64,000 nt of DNA from Methylobacter sp. (GCA_030679035.1 JAUXTH010000189.1:124001-188000); one strand, 5' to 3'; positions 25,188 to 35,316 are shown, counted from the first letter of the stretch. Program-made: numbers and translations. The notes: generated by a model not told the origin, from the sequence alone.

Positions 25188-28100
25188 ATGTCCAGCCCAT
25201 TGTCGCCGCAATACCCGAAACGCAATTTTCTCTGTTCGTTAGGCATCATCATTGCAGTCATCGGCGTTTCCGAAACGCTGGCCGTGTTGCTGCTTAATGC
25301 GAGTCATCAATGGGGGGCGGTATTGTCGCCATTGCAGGACACCGTTTTTAACATCGCGCTGCTGACAGCACTCAGCTCACCGCTGTTGTGGTTGCTGGCG
25401 GTAAGGCCGCTGGGTTTACAGGTCGATCAGGAACAGGCGGCATCCAATAGAGAGTTGCTGGATGCCCTGGAGAATCATGTCCTGGTCAGTATCGCCGACG
25501 TTCAGGGGCGCATCGTCTACGCAAACGATATGTTCTGTAAAGTCTCCGGGTATACGTCGGATGAACTCATCGGGCAGGATCACCGTATCGTTAACTCTGG
25601 ACATCACGATCAGGATTATATCCGCAACATGTGGCGCACTATCGCCGGGGGACAGGTATGGCGCGGGGAGTTCTGCAACCGGCGCAAAGACGGCGAATTG
25701 TACTGGGTGGACAGCACTATCGCGCCAGTACTGGATAAAGCCGGCAAGCCTAAGCAGTATATTTCGATACGCCGGGATACGACCACCCGAAAAGCGAATG
25801 AACTAAAGCTGGCGGCGCTCAAGCGCGCGCTGGACGCCAGCAGCGAGATGATACTCATCACTAATGCAGAGGGGCTTATCCAATACGCCAACCCGGCGCT
25901 GTGCCAGTTTACCGGCTGGACAGAGGATGCGTTGCTGGGACAAAAACCCTATGTGCTGGACAGCCCTACCGCCGATCAGCAAGCCTTGACCGAGATGCAA
26001 AATCGGCTCCGGTGCAGCGAAGCCTGGTCAGGCCGGTTGCGGGGGCGCCGCCGTAAAGCTCTCTCGGTGGAGCGTGAAAACGTTAGCCGTAGCCCAGCCA
26101 CAGTCCTTCGCCCCCGTTCAGGGCAGGCTTCTGAGGATACGCTGGAATACTGGGCCAAGACCAATATTACGCCGATTCTGATGGCAAACGGCACACTGTC
26201 CGGTTATGTACAGATTCAGCATGATGTCAGCGAGCAGGTCGAGCAGGAAGCGGCCTTGCAAAGCGAAGCTGACGATACCGCCGCCCGTCTGGCGATCTCC
26301 GAAGCGCTACATCAACCCCTATCGCTGGAACAACGTTTCGTTCAGGTGCTGGATATTTTATTCGACCTCAAGGATTTGGACCTGCAACGCAAAAGCTGTG
26401 TGTTGCTGCGGGCGCAGGATGATGATTATTTGGAGAACTTCGTAATACACGGCAAGTTCGATTGCATGGAGCAGCGCATAGCTTTTGGCGATGGCTTGTG
26501 CGGGCAAGTCGCTGTGTCAAGGAAGTTGGCCGTTGCCGATGATTGTTGTTGCGATGACCGGCAGCCACATGGCCATTACGCCGTGCCCATCGCTTTCGGC
26601 GAGGCAATTCTCGGTGTATTGTTTGTTTTTACCGATCCCTGCCCGGTGCAAAGCAAGTCCCGTATCGCGATGCTCGAACAGGTCGGTGAAATGATAGCTC
26701 TCGCGCTGCTCCAGAATCAGGCCAATGCCTCAATGGAGGCGGCACGTGACGCCGCTTTACAGGTTGCGCATACCAAGACTGAGTTCCTGGCCAATATGAG
26801 CCATGAAATTCGTACGCCGATGAATGGCGTATTGGGTATGTTGGATCTGTTGCAGGATACCCAACTGTCTCGTGAACAATGGGATCTGATTGAAATCGCG
26901 GCAAACTCGGCAGAATCCCTGTTAACCATCATCAATGATATTCTGGATTTTTCCAAACTGGAAGCGGGTAAAATCGAGTTGGAACAGATCGAATTTAACC
27001 TGCCGGATTTGGTGGAAGAAGTTTGTGCGCTGCTGTCCAGTCGTGCTCACAGCAAGGGCCTGGAATTAAATTGCTTTCTGCCGTCGAATCTACCGCAACG
27101 ATGGCAGGGCGATCCCAATCGCATCCGTCAAGTGCTCACCAATCTGATTGGCAATGCGGTTAAATTTACCGAGAAAGGTGAAGTCTCGGTAAAAGTCGTT
27201 GTGTCGGAAAAGGACGGCATCGGCGCAGCGCCTGCTTCCGGCAGGATTGCGGCATACACACCATCCATGGCGATTGCCGAATCTGTTCCTGACAGATCCT
27301 TGGCATACACACCATCCATGGCGATATTACGTTTTGAGGTAGTGGACACCGGTATCGGTATTACCGCTGAGGCGCAAGCCCGTCTATTTCAGGCTTTCTC
27401 GCAGGCCGATAGCTCTACCTCTCGGCGTTATGGGGGGACGGGGCTGGGTCTATCCATCAGCAAGGATCTGGTTGTACTTATGAACGGTAGCATCGGCGTT
27501 GACAGCACTTTTGGACGGGGGGCAAACTTTTGGTTTACTCTGCCATTGGTGCTGGTGGATAACGAGGTTCCGGTTCCACAAGCTAACTTTGCCGACAAGC
27601 GTGCCTTGATAGTCGATGATAACGCCACCAATCGCATGATTCTGACGCATTACTTAAGCAACTGGGGTTTTGTTTTAAACGAAGTAGACAACGGCCCTGC
27701 GGCACTCGTTGAACTCGAAGCCGCCGCTTTACGAAACGAACCTTATGATCTGCTGCTGTCAGATATGCAAATGCCGGATATGGACGGCTTCGCCCTGGCC
27801 CGCGCCATCATTGAAAAGCCCTCCATTGCAGGTACGCCACGTATTCTTTTATCCTCGGGCAGCATCGGTTCACAAGCCGAAAGACTTGAGTTCGGCTTCA
27901 CACAAAGCCTGTTAAAACCGGTACGGCAATCACAGCTTTTTGATTCCATTATCGATGCATTAGATCTTCCTGGTCAGAAAATCGCTCCAGTCGCCAAAGT
28001 CAAAGAAAGCTTGCTCGATTACAGCAACAAGCGGGTACTGGTGGTGGAAGATAATAAGGTTAACCAAAAAGTGATACTTGCCCAGCTCGCCAAATTCCAA

Positions 28101-28865
28101 TTGAAGCCTGATCTGGCCAATAATGGGCAAGTAGCGTTGGATCAGCTGGAAGATCAGACCTATGATCTGGTATTCATGGACTGCCAAATGCCGGTCATGG
28201 ATGGTTACGAAGCCTCGCGCACACTACGTGAACGGGAAATGGCCGACAGCAAGTCGCATACGCCAATCACTGCGCTTACTGCCCATGCATCGACAGGAGA
28301 GCGTGAAAAATGTCTGTCCGCAGGCATGGACGATTATCTAAGCAAACCCGTCAGTCGAGCTGAGCTGGCGGTGGTTTTGGAACGCTGGCTGGGTGCGCCA
28401 CTTGAAAAGGAAGCGGAAAGCGGGATTAGTGGGGAGGAGGAAATTACTAGCCCTGCTTCTCACTCCTTACTCCCTGTTTTTTGTTGGGATGAATCGGCAG
28501 CACTCAAGCGGCTGGATGACGACCATGATTTACTGATGGAGATGATAGATTTGTTTCTCGAAGAGGCGCCGGTGTCCGTGGCAGAATTGACTGGGGCCTT
28601 GTCTCGAACCGATCTCCTGGCGTTGGCCGATGCGGCCCATGGCATTAAAGGCATGGCCGGGCATTTTTGCGCCGAAAAGATAATCGGCCTTGCGGTAAAT
28701 TTGGAACACGCTGCCCGCAAAGCTTCCGCTCCTGCTCACGCCCCTTACCTACATCCTGTAGGCAACGGCGCAGATGCCGATTTTCAGTTGATGACCAATG
28801 ACTTGATCCAGGCCACAATGGGTTTAGTCGACAATTTGTTGCAAAGACAAAGAACAAACACATGA
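25188..28865 (+). CDS. Hybrid sensor histidine kinase/response regulator (PAS-PAS-GAF-HisKA-HATPase-REC-REC-HPt)
   Basis: 1225-aa phosphorelay protein. Two N-terminal membrane helices (about 12-40, 55-80), PAS1 (about 90-200), PAS2 (about 205-350), GAF (about 375-510), H-box EFLANMSHEIRTPMNGVLGM with H539, HATPase (DTGIGI, GGTGLGLSISKDL), REC1 with D859, REC2 with D998 and a C-terminal HPt with H1151 (AHGIKGMAGHF). All four phosphorelay residues are present. At least four segments look like repeats inserted in frame: nt 26055-26133 in PAS2, 27220-27325 in the ATPase domain (two direct 24-bp copies encoding AYTPSMAI), 28419-28480 in the REC2-HPt linker and 28735-28775 near the C-terminus. Whether the ATPase tolerates its insert is open. 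The stop overlaps the next gene by 4 bp. Confidence 0.9.
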   Translation: MSSPLSPQYPKRNFLCSLGIIIAVIGVSETLAVLLLNASHQWGAVLSPLQDTVFNIALLTALSSPLLWLLAVRPLGLQVDQEQAASNRELLDALENHVLVSIADVQGRIVYANDMFCKVSGYTSDELIGQDHRIVNSGHHDQDYIRNMWRTIAGGQVWRGEFCNRRKDGELYWVDSTIAPVLDKAGKPKQYISIRRDTTTRKANELKLAALKRALDASSEMILITNAEGLIQYANPALCQFTGWTEDALLGQKPYVLDSPTADQQALTEMQNRLRCSEAWSGRLRGRRRKALSVERENVSRSPATVLRPRSGQASEDTLEYWAKTNITPILMANGTLSGYVQIQHDVSEQVEQEAALQSEADDTAARLAISEALHQPLSLEQRFVQVLDILFDLKDLDLQRKSCVLLRAQDDDYLENFVIHGKFDCMEQRIAFGDGLCGQVAVSRKLAVADDCCCDDRQPHGHYAVPIAFGEAILGVLFVFTDPCPVQSKSRIAMLEQVGEMIALALLQNQANASMEAARDAALQVAHTKTEFLANMSHEIRTPMNGVLGMLDLLQDTQLSREQWDLIEIAANSAESLLTIINDILDFSKLEAGKIELEQIEFNLPDLVEEVCALLSSRAHSKGLELNCFLPSNLPQRWQGDPNRIRQVLTNLIGNAVKFTEKGEVSVKVVVSEKDGIGAAPASGRIAAYTPSMAIAESVPDRSLAYTPSMAILRFEVVDTGIGITAEAQARLFQAFSQADSSTSRRYGGTGLGLSISKDLVVLMNGSIGVDSTFGRGANFWFTLPLVLVDNEVPVPQANFADKRALIVDDNATNRMILTHYLSNWGFVLNEVDNGPAALVELEAAALRNEPYDLLLSDMQMPDMDGFALARAIIEKPSIAGTPRILLSSGSIGSQAERLEFGFTQSLLKPVRQSQLFDSIIDALDLPGQKIAPVAKVKESLLDYSNKRVLVVEDNKVNQKVILAQLAKFQLKPDLANNGQVALDQLEDQTYDLVFMDCQMPVMDGYEASRTLREREMADSKSHTPITALTAHASTGEREKCLSAGMDDYLSKPVSRAELAVVLERWLGAPLEKEAESGISGEEEITSPASHSLLPVFCWDESAALKRLDDDHDLLMEMIDLFLEEAPVSVAELTGALSRTDLLALADAAHGIKGMAGHFCAEKIIGLAVNLEHAARKASAPAHAPYLHPVGNGADADFQLMTNDLIQATMGLVDNLLQRQRTNT
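27251..27325 (+). repeat. Direct 24-bp repeats inside the kinase ATPase domain
   Basis: Identical 24-bp copies at 27251-27274 and 27302-27325, 51 bp (17 codons) apart, each encoding AYTPSMAI. A third inverted copy lies between genes at 24916-24939. They split the usual N-box to G1 spacing of the HATPase domain just before LRFEVVDTGIGI. Confidence 0.85.
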
Positions 28866-30733
28866 ATACCGAATTTAATCTTAATGAGCTAAAAGCCGCA
28901 GACCGCCTGCCTTCTCCTTCGGGAACGGCGTTGGCTATCATGCAACTTGTGCAACAAAGCGACGCCACCTTGCAGCAGGTGAGTCGACTGGTTAAAGTCG
29001 ATCCCGCTCTAAGCGGGCGTATCTTGCGCTTCGCCAATTCGGCAGCTTTCGGAGCCAGGCGTCCCATTGCCGATGTTCAAACGGCAGTCATGATGATGGG
29101 GATGCAGACAGTGCGTAACTTCGCACTGAGCCTTTCCCTGATTGGCAACAACAGTAAAGGGCATTGTGCTGGGTTTGATTACGAAGCTTACTGGTCGCGA
29201 TCCTTGGCGATGTCGGTATCCATCGCAGCGATCACTGCCCGAGAAGTGACCGTAATACCCGCGGAATCATTTACATTGGGATTGCTTGGCGACATTGGCA
29301 GCCTCGCTCTGGCAACTGCCTGGGCAGATATATATGACGAATGTCTTAGTGCGGCGAAGGGCAAGCAGCTGCTTGCTCTGGAGCGTGAGCGTTTTGCCAT
29401 CGACCATAACACCTTGAGTCTAATGTTGCTGGCGGACTGGGGATTTCCGGAGATATTCCTGGATGCGCTGAAATTGAGTTTTGAGATGAAGGTCGCAGGA
29501 CTTAATCGAACTGACCAGTTTGCCAGACAACTGATTTTTGCCCGGCTGATTGGAAACTACTGCGTGGCTGATGAAACTTATCGAGCCGAGTTGTTGCCGG
29601 ATTTAATCGCGGAAGCCGGCCTTCATGCTTTGGACAAACCGTCTCTGCTCACGTTTATCGATGAAACAATCGAGCTTTGGCATGAGTGGGGCAAGTTAAT
29701 TGACGTAAAAACAGATGTACGCCAGTCGGTGCAAAAAACAGCTGCTGATTTGGAATCGGTTTTGAATGGTTTGGACTTGTTGTTGGTCGATGACGATCCG
29801 ATGATGCTGGCGCGCCTTTCCAAACAGCTTGCAGCGGCCGGGCATCGGGTTGCAGTCTGTCGCGATGGTGAATCCGCGTTAAAGCATGTCATTGAGCATA
29901 GGCCGCAATTGGTGATTACCGATTGGCGAATGAAACCCATAGATGGTTTAGCTCTGTGTAAGGCGTTGCGTACGTCGGCCTTCGGCAAAAATATTTACCT
30001 TATTATGCTTACTTCCACGGAAGATGAGGATGCGCTGGTTGAAGCTTTCGATGCGGGTATAGACGATTTTGTGACCAAGCCGATCAGTCTGCGTGTGCTG
30101 TTGGCACGTCTTCGGGCGGGGCAGCGTATCATTACGCTGCAAAATGAACTGGAAAAAGAGAGTCAGGACATCCAGCGCTATACTGCCGAGCTGGCGGCCG
30201 CAAATCGCCGTCTTAAATCCATGGCGAATACGGACGTTCTGACCAACTTGCCCAATCGACGCTATGCACTGAATCGCCTGGAACAGGAGTCTGCGACCGC
30301 GCTACGCGCCAATCAACCCTTGAGCGTTTTAATGCTGGATCTGGATCATTTCAAATCGGTCAATGACACGTTGGGTCATGATGTCGGTGATCAGGTGCTT
30401 ATTCATGCTGCCAATTTGGTGCGAGTAACCGCACGCACCAACGATGTTGTCTGCCGGCTGGGCGGCGAAGAATTTTTGATCATCGCCCCCAACACGGACG
30501 GCACTACAGCCCTGTTGCTGGCTGAGCGCATCCGCCGCGCCATTGAAGCAAACCAGCCTAAGGGGCTCGTATTGCGACAGCCTGTTACTGTCAGTATCGG
30601 TGTGGCGGGCGCTATGAGAGCCAAGCCAGGCTGGAAAGAACTGATGAAATGGGCTGATGACGCGTTATATCTGGTCAAACAAGGTAATCGCAACGGCGTG
30701 CAGCTTGCACGGGAAGTAGGGAGTGGTAAGTAG
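28862..30733 (+). CDS. HDOD-REC-GGDEF signalling protein (diguanylate cyclase)
   Basis: 623 aa. N-terminal HDOD domain (about 15-210: LPSPSGTALAIMQLVQQSDA, VKVDPALSGRILRFANSAAF), REC (about 300-420: LLLVDDDPMM, D354 in VITDWRMKP, K in DDFVTKPIS), a coiled coil, then GGDEF (about 455-615) with RLGGEEF (G534-F538) and an RxxD inhibitory site (RTND, 525-528). It should make c-di-GMP when its REC domain is phosphorylated. The ATGA overlap with the hybrid kinase argues that the kinase HPt is its phosphodonor. Confidence 0.9.
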   Translation: MNTEFNLNELKAADRLPSPSGTALAIMQLVQQSDATLQQVSRLVKVDPALSGRILRFANSAAFGARRPIADVQTAVMMMGMQTVRNFALSLSLIGNNSKGHCAGFDYEAYWSRSLAMSVSIAAITAREVTVIPAESFTLGLLGDIGSLALATAWADIYDECLSAAKGKQLLALERERFAIDHNTLSLMLLADWGFPEIFLDALKLSFEMKVAGLNRTDQFARQLIFARLIGNYCVADETYRAELLPDLIAEAGLHALDKPSLLTFIDETIELWHEWGKLIDVKTDVRQSVQKTAADLESVLNGLDLLLVDDDPMMLARLSKQLAAAGHRVAVCRDGESALKHVIEHRPQLVITDWRMKPIDGLALCKALRTSAFGKNIYLIMLTSTEDEDALVEAFDAGIDDFVTKPISLRVLLARLRAGQRIITLQNELEKESQDIQRYTAELAAANRRLKSMANTDVLTNLPNRRYALNRLEQESATALRANQPLSVLMLDLDHFKSVNDTLGHDVGDQVLIHAANLVRVTARTNDVVCRLGGEEFLIIAPNTDGTTALLLAERIRRAIEANQPKGLVLRQPVTVSIGVAGAMRAKPGWKELMKWADDALYLVKQGNRNGVQLAREVGSGK

Positions 30734-30850
30734 CAAGTGGTGAGTTGCTTTTCCACTCGCTACCCAAGTTGAGTAGTCTTGCCAATAGCTGCAATAGCAG
30801 CGGTTATGTTATCGTGTTTCAACTTTATCGGATAAACACGAGACGAGACA

Positions 30851-31603
30851 ATGAATGTATTAGCGGTCTACAGCATCAAAGGCGGTGTTGGCAAAACCTC
30901 AAGCGCAGTTAATCTGGCGTACACGGCCGCCCGCAACGGGCACCGTACCCTGGTTTGGGATCTTGATCCGCAGGGCGCCAGCAGTTATTATTTTCGCATC
31001 AAACCCAAAGTCAAAGGCGGCAGCAAAGACTTAGTCGCCGGAAAACGCGAACTGGACGGCCTGATTAAAGGTACGGACTTTGAAAACCTGGATTTATTAC
31101 CAGCCGATTTCTCTTTCAGGAATATGGATTTGGTTCTGGACGCCAAGAAAAAACCAACCCATCAACTTAAAAAACTCCTGAAGCCGTTGGCTCATGAGTA
31201 CGATTTTATTTTTTTGGATTGTCCGCCTAACATTTCGTTATTATCCGAAGCCGTTTTTGAGGCCGCCGATATTTTGTTGTCCCCGATCATTCCCACCACC
31301 TTGTCGTTAAGAACACTCGAACAGCTGGAAAAGTTCATCGAAGATAACGGCTTGAATAAACTGGCGCTGATCCCGTTTTTCTCAATGGCCGACCGGCGCA
31401 AAAAAATGCACCGGGACATCATGGATAACCTGACCCAGAGCCACCCCGAAATTTTAGCGACAGCCATTCCCTATGCCAGCGATATTGAACGCATGGGGCT
31501 GGAGCGCATGCCGCTGGGGGGCTATATCAAGAAAAGCCAGTCCACGGTCGCTTACGATGCCTTATGGCAGGAAATTCTGGCCCGCGTTGTTGCAAAAAAA
31601 TAG
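30851..31603 (+). CDS. ParA/MinD-family ATPase
   Basis: 250-aa ParA-type ATPase with the deviant Walker A SIKGGVGKTSSAVNLAY, the switch WDLDPQGASSYYF and FIFLDCPPNISLLSEAV. No ParB partner or parS-like site is adjacent, so it may position a cell structure rather than segregate DNA. A stand-alone gene. Confidence 0.85.
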   Translation: MNVLAVYSIKGGVGKTSSAVNLAYTAARNGHRTLVWDLDPQGASSYYFRIKPKVKGGSKDLVAGKRELDGLIKGTDFENLDLLPADFSFRNMDLVLDAKKKPTHQLKKLLKPLAHEYDFIFLDCPPNISLLSEAVFEAADILLSPIIPTTLSLRTLEQLEKFIEDNGLNKLALIPFFSMADRRKKMHRDIMDNLTQSHPEILATAIPYASDIERMGLERMPLGGYIKKSQSTVAYDALWQEILARVVAKK

Positions 31604-31605
31604 AA

Positions 31606-31743
31606 CGCTGATGACGCAGATAATTATGATGAACACGGATAATCCAAATGGGTTAGCGGCTTCCACTCGCTTCAACTGCGTTTTCTAGGATAATTCAAAA
31701 AATCTTATTCAATCATAATTATCCGCGTCATCTGCGTTCCATT
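31606..31743. repeat. Dispersed palindromic repeat, GAACGCTGATGACGC family, copy 1
   Basis: Inverted arms starting GAACGCTGATGACGCAGATA and ending in the complement (ATCCGCGTCATCTGCGTTCC). The same family recurs at 34343-34435, 45603-45706 and 45869-45964. It fills the ParA/glgP gap. Confidence 0.85.
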
Positions 31744-31784
31744 AATAAAAACACTTTATTCGCATCAAGCTCTTGGAGTAAACC

Positions 31785-34292
31785 ATGCCTAATAAACGAT
31801 TTGTTACGAGCAAGCCCAAATCTTCAATCACGGAAGTCTCTATATTGGGGGTAAAAAGAGAGGATTTTATTGATGACTTTAAGCGCTATTACGTTCATTT
31901 GCTGGGGCGGGATGAAAACTTCCGCTCATCGCCGTTCTATGCCTGCGAGGCCCTGTCGCTGTCTATCCGCGACCGGTTGATGGAGCGCTGGAAAACCACC
32001 TATAAAACCTATATCAAAACGGATAGTCGGCAGGTGTTTTATCTGTCCATGGAATTTCTGATGGGCAGAACCTTGAGCAATGCGATGCTTAATCTGGGCA
32101 TCACCGATGAAGCGACCCAGGCCATGCACGATTTGGGCATTGAAATCGAAGAGCTGATAGACAGGGAGCTTGATGCCGGCTTGGGTAATGGCGGCTTGGG
32201 GCGCTTGGCCGCCTGTTTTATCGACAGTTGCGCGACACTGCAACTGCCGGCCGTGGGTTACGGCTTACGTTATGAATACGGCATGTTCACCCAAACCATC
32301 GTCAATGGCGAACAGGTTGAAAAGCCGGATCACTGGCTGCGTCACGGCAATGTCTGGGAAGTCGAGCGGCTGGAATACTCGTTGCGCGTCAAGCTTGGCG
32401 GCCACACCGAAATACAGACTGACGAACAAGGCAACCAGCGGGTATGTTGGATCAGCACCAATGATGTGTTGGCCGTGCCCTATGACACGCCGATACCCGG
32501 CTACCAAAACAATACCGTCAACACCTTGCGCTTATGGAAAGCCGTGGCGACCGAGGAATTTAACCTGGATGAATTCAACGCGGGCGATTATGCCGAATCA
32601 GTGGCTGCAAAAGTCACCGCAGAGCATATTACCATGGTGCTGTATCCCAATGACGCCAACGAAAACGGCAAGGAATTAAGGCTGCGCCAGCAGTATTTCC
32701 TGGCTTCTGCCAGCTTGCAGGATGTCCTCTCCCATTGGGTCAGGCAACATGGACATGAGTTCGACAACTTCGCCAAGAAAAGCTGTTTTCAGCTAAACGA
32801 CACCCACCCAAGCATCGCCATAGCCGAACTGATGCGCCTGTTAATGGATGTGCATGGCCTGTCATGGGCGACAGCCTGGGGAATTACCCGGCAAACCATG
32901 GCCTATACCAATCATACCCTGCTGCCGGAAGCGCTGGAAAAATGGTCAGTCAGACTCATGCAAAAATTGTTGCCAAGATTGATGGAGATTATCTTTGAAA
33001 TCAATGCGCATTTTATGTCGGAAGTCGCAGCGCATTGGCCCGGCGATAAAGCCAGGTTGAGCCGGATGTCGATCATCGAGGAAGGCGACGAGCAGCAGGT
33101 GCGCATGGCTTATCTTGCCATTGTCGGCAGTTTTTCGGTCAATGGTGTTGCCCAATTGCATTCCCAGTTGTTGCAACAGGGCTTGTTTCGCGACTTTTAT
33201 GAATTATGGCCAAACAAGTTTAACAACAAGACCAACGGCGTAACCCCGCGCCGCTGGCTGGCCTCGTGCAATCCCGAATTGGCCGCGTTAATCACCGAAA
33301 CCATCGGCGACGGCTGGGTAACCCATCTGGATGAATTAAAGAAGCTCGAGCCTTTTGCCGAAGATGCCGCATTTAGAAATCGCTGGCGCGCGATAAAACA
33401 GCATGCAAAGCAGCGCCTGATTGAGCACAAGAAGCAATATCTGGACATCCATTTAAATCCCGATGCCTTGTTCGATATACAGGTGAAGCGCATCCACGAA
33501 TACAAGCGGCAGATTTTAAATGTGCTGCATGTAATTCATCTTTACGACCGCATCAAGCGCGGCGAGATAACCAACTGGGTTCCGCGTTGCGTGTTGATCG
33601 GCGGCAAAGCTGCGCCCGGTTATGCGATGGCGAAAAAAACCATTAAACTGATTAACAATGTCGCCCATGTCATTAACGCCGACCCCGATGTCGACGAAAA
33701 GCTGACCTTGTTTTTTCTGCCTGACTATCGGGTTTCGGGGATGGAAATAATCTGCCCCGCAGCCGATCTTTCCGAGCAGATTTCTACCGCAGGAAAAGAG
33801 GCCTCCGGCACCGGCAACATGAAGCTGATGATGAACGGCGCACTCACTATCGGCACACTGGATGGAGCTAATATTGAAATAAGGGAAGAAGTCGGCGATG
33901 AAAACTTTTTCCTGTTCGGCTTGACCGAAGAACAGATCGAAGCAAGACGGGAGCATTACGACCCTGTTGCCATCATCGATCAGGATGAAGATTTGCAGCG
34001 GGTGATGAATCTTCTGGAAAGCGGGCATTTCAATCAGTTTGAGCCGGGAATTTTCGACGAGCTGATCTCATCCGTTAAAAGCAAGTTCGACCCCTGGATG
34101 ACCATCGCGGATTTTCGTAGCTATGTCGACGCGCAAAAACGCGTGGAATCCGCCTATCAGGATAAGGATCACTGGACGCGGATGAGCATATTAAATTGCG
34201 CAAACAGCGGCAAATTTTCCACGGACAGAACCATCAGCGACTATAACCGGGAAATCTGGAAGTTGGAGCCGGTGCCTGTTCAATATCCCTGA
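31785..34292 (+). CDS. glgP: Glycogen phosphorylase
   Basis: 835-aa GT35 enzyme that releases glucose-1-phosphate from glycogen. It has the family blocks YLSMEFLMGRTLSNAMLNLG, DAGLGNGGLGRLAACF, FQLNDTHPSIAIAELMR and TNHTLLPEALEKW, and the PLP site EASGTGNMKLMMNGALT with K680. A GGAG lies before the ATG. The length and N-terminus fit the animal/bacterial GlgP branch. Confidence 0.97.
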   Translation: MPNKRFVTSKPKSSITEVSILGVKREDFIDDFKRYYVHLLGRDENFRSSPFYACEALSLSIRDRLMERWKTTYKTYIKTDSRQVFYLSMEFLMGRTLSNAMLNLGITDEATQAMHDLGIEIEELIDRELDAGLGNGGLGRLAACFIDSCATLQLPAVGYGLRYEYGMFTQTIVNGEQVEKPDHWLRHGNVWEVERLEYSLRVKLGGHTEIQTDEQGNQRVCWISTNDVLAVPYDTPIPGYQNNTVNTLRLWKAVATEEFNLDEFNAGDYAESVAAKVTAEHITMVLYPNDANENGKELRLRQQYFLASASLQDVLSHWVRQHGHEFDNFAKKSCFQLNDTHPSIAIAELMRLLMDVHGLSWATAWGITRQTMAYTNHTLLPEALEKWSVRLMQKLLPRLMEIIFEINAHFMSEVAAHWPGDKARLSRMSIIEEGDEQQVRMAYLAIVGSFSVNGVAQLHSQLLQQGLFRDFYELWPNKFNNKTNGVTPRRWLASCNPELAALITETIGDGWVTHLDELKKLEPFAEDAAFRNRWRAIKQHAKQRLIEHKKQYLDIHLNPDALFDIQVKRIHEYKRQILNVLHVIHLYDRIKRGEITNWVPRCVLIGGKAAPGYAMAKKTIKLINNVAHVINADPDVDEKLTLFFLPDYRVSGMEIICPAADLSEQISTAGKEASGTGNMKLMMNGALTIGTLDGANIEIREEVGDENFFLFGLTEEQIEARREHYDPVAIIDQDEDLQRVMNLLESGHFNQFEPGIFDELISSVKSKFDPWMTIADFRSYVDAQKRVESAYQDKDHWTRMSILNCANSGKFSTDRTISDYNREIWKLEPVPVQYP

Positions 34293-34342
34293 TAAACCAT
34301 TAAGGCAATTCGCAATAAATAAAATGCCCAGTTATTAAATAC

Positions 34343-34435
34343 AATGGAACGCAGATGACGCAGATGAATATGATTAACGCAGATAATTTAAAAATCTTAT
34401 TTGATCATAATTATCAGCGTCATCAGCGTTCTATT
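34343..34435. repeat. Dispersed palindromic repeat, GAACGC family, copy 2
   Basis: Begins AATGGAACGCAGATGACGC and ends ATCAGCGTCATCAGCGTTCT; an imperfect hairpin with an AT-rich centre (AAAATCTTATTTGATC). Same family as 31606-31743. Confidence 0.85.
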
Positions 34436-34578
34436 TTGGGCTGCTGAGTAGTTAAGATTATAGGATGTGGTAGTGTGGTAGTGTATTTTTTGTAAGTTAC
34501 CTTACCGTCATATTATTGTTGATGACAGCCAAGCTTGCGCTGTACTATGCAGTTCCCGATTAATTACCCGAAGCCATC

Positions 34579-35196
34579 ATGAAGCCAGACAGCGCCGCTA
34601 TTAGAAAACGATACGACCGCATCGCCCCGTATTTTGAGGGCATGGAAGCGGTCATGGAAGGGCTGTTTTTTAAAAGCTGGCGGAAAAAACTATGGGCCAA
34701 GGTTGAGGGGCATCATATCCTTGAGGTTGGCGTGGGGACGGGCAAGAATTTCGACTATTATCCCCAGGATGCCAGAATAACAGCGATCGATTTTAGCGAG
34801 CAAATGCTGAAGTACGCGGCGCAGAAACGTGACAGGAAAAACATCAATGTCGACCTGGAACTGATGGATATTCAGTCGTTATGTTTCGCCGATAACAGTT
34901 TCGACACGGTGATTTGTTCGTTTGTTTTTTGTTCGGTGCCGTCGGCGGTAAAGGGCCTGAAAGAGGTTTACCGGGTATGCAAACCGGGCGGGCAGGTCTT
35001 ATTGCTGGAACATGTGGTCAGTTCAAATCCCGTCCTTGCCGCCGTCATGAACCTGCTTAACCCTGTCGTTGCCGCGCTGGTCGGGGCCAACATCAACCGG
35101 AACACCGTTAAAAACGTTAAAGCCTGCGCTTTTACCTCAGTGCATGTCGATGAACGCAGCAGTCATATTATCAAGCTGATTGAAGCCAGAAAATAA
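34579..35196 (+). CDS. Class I SAM-dependent methyltransferase
   Basis: 205-aa Rossmann methyltransferase. SAM motif I is ILEVGVGTGKNFDYYP, motif II is ITAIDFSEQMLKYA and the later motif is LKEVYRVCKPGGQVLLLEHV. Closest in type to the UbiE/PmtA group (phosphatidylethanolamine or quinone methylation); the substrate cannot be fixed. The hydrophobic VLAAVMNLLNPVVAALVG stretch suggests lipid or membrane contact. Confidence 0.85.
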   Translation: MKPDSAAIRKRYDRIAPYFEGMEAVMEGLFFKSWRKKLWAKVEGHHILEVGVGTGKNFDYYPQDARITAIDFSEQMLKYAAQKRDRKNINVDLELMDIQSLCFADNSFDTVICSFVFCSVPSAVKGLKEVYRVCKPGGQVLLLEHVVSSNPVLAAVMNLLNPVVAALVGANINRNTVKNVKACAFTSVHVDERSSHIIKLIEARK

Positions 35197-35316
35197 AGGA
35201 TATTTAAGCCGATGCTTATTTGATAATAAAACCCCAAAAAGACGGCATGAAACTTTTTAACTGGCTAGCCGTTGAATTGGGTAAAATAGAATGAATTTTT
35301 TGGATTAGTTAGATAC

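Noticed and set aside
35247-35294. 15-codon ORF before ribA as a leader peptide
   Set aside because: No attenuator-like hairpins or run of regulatory codons; kept only as a remark.
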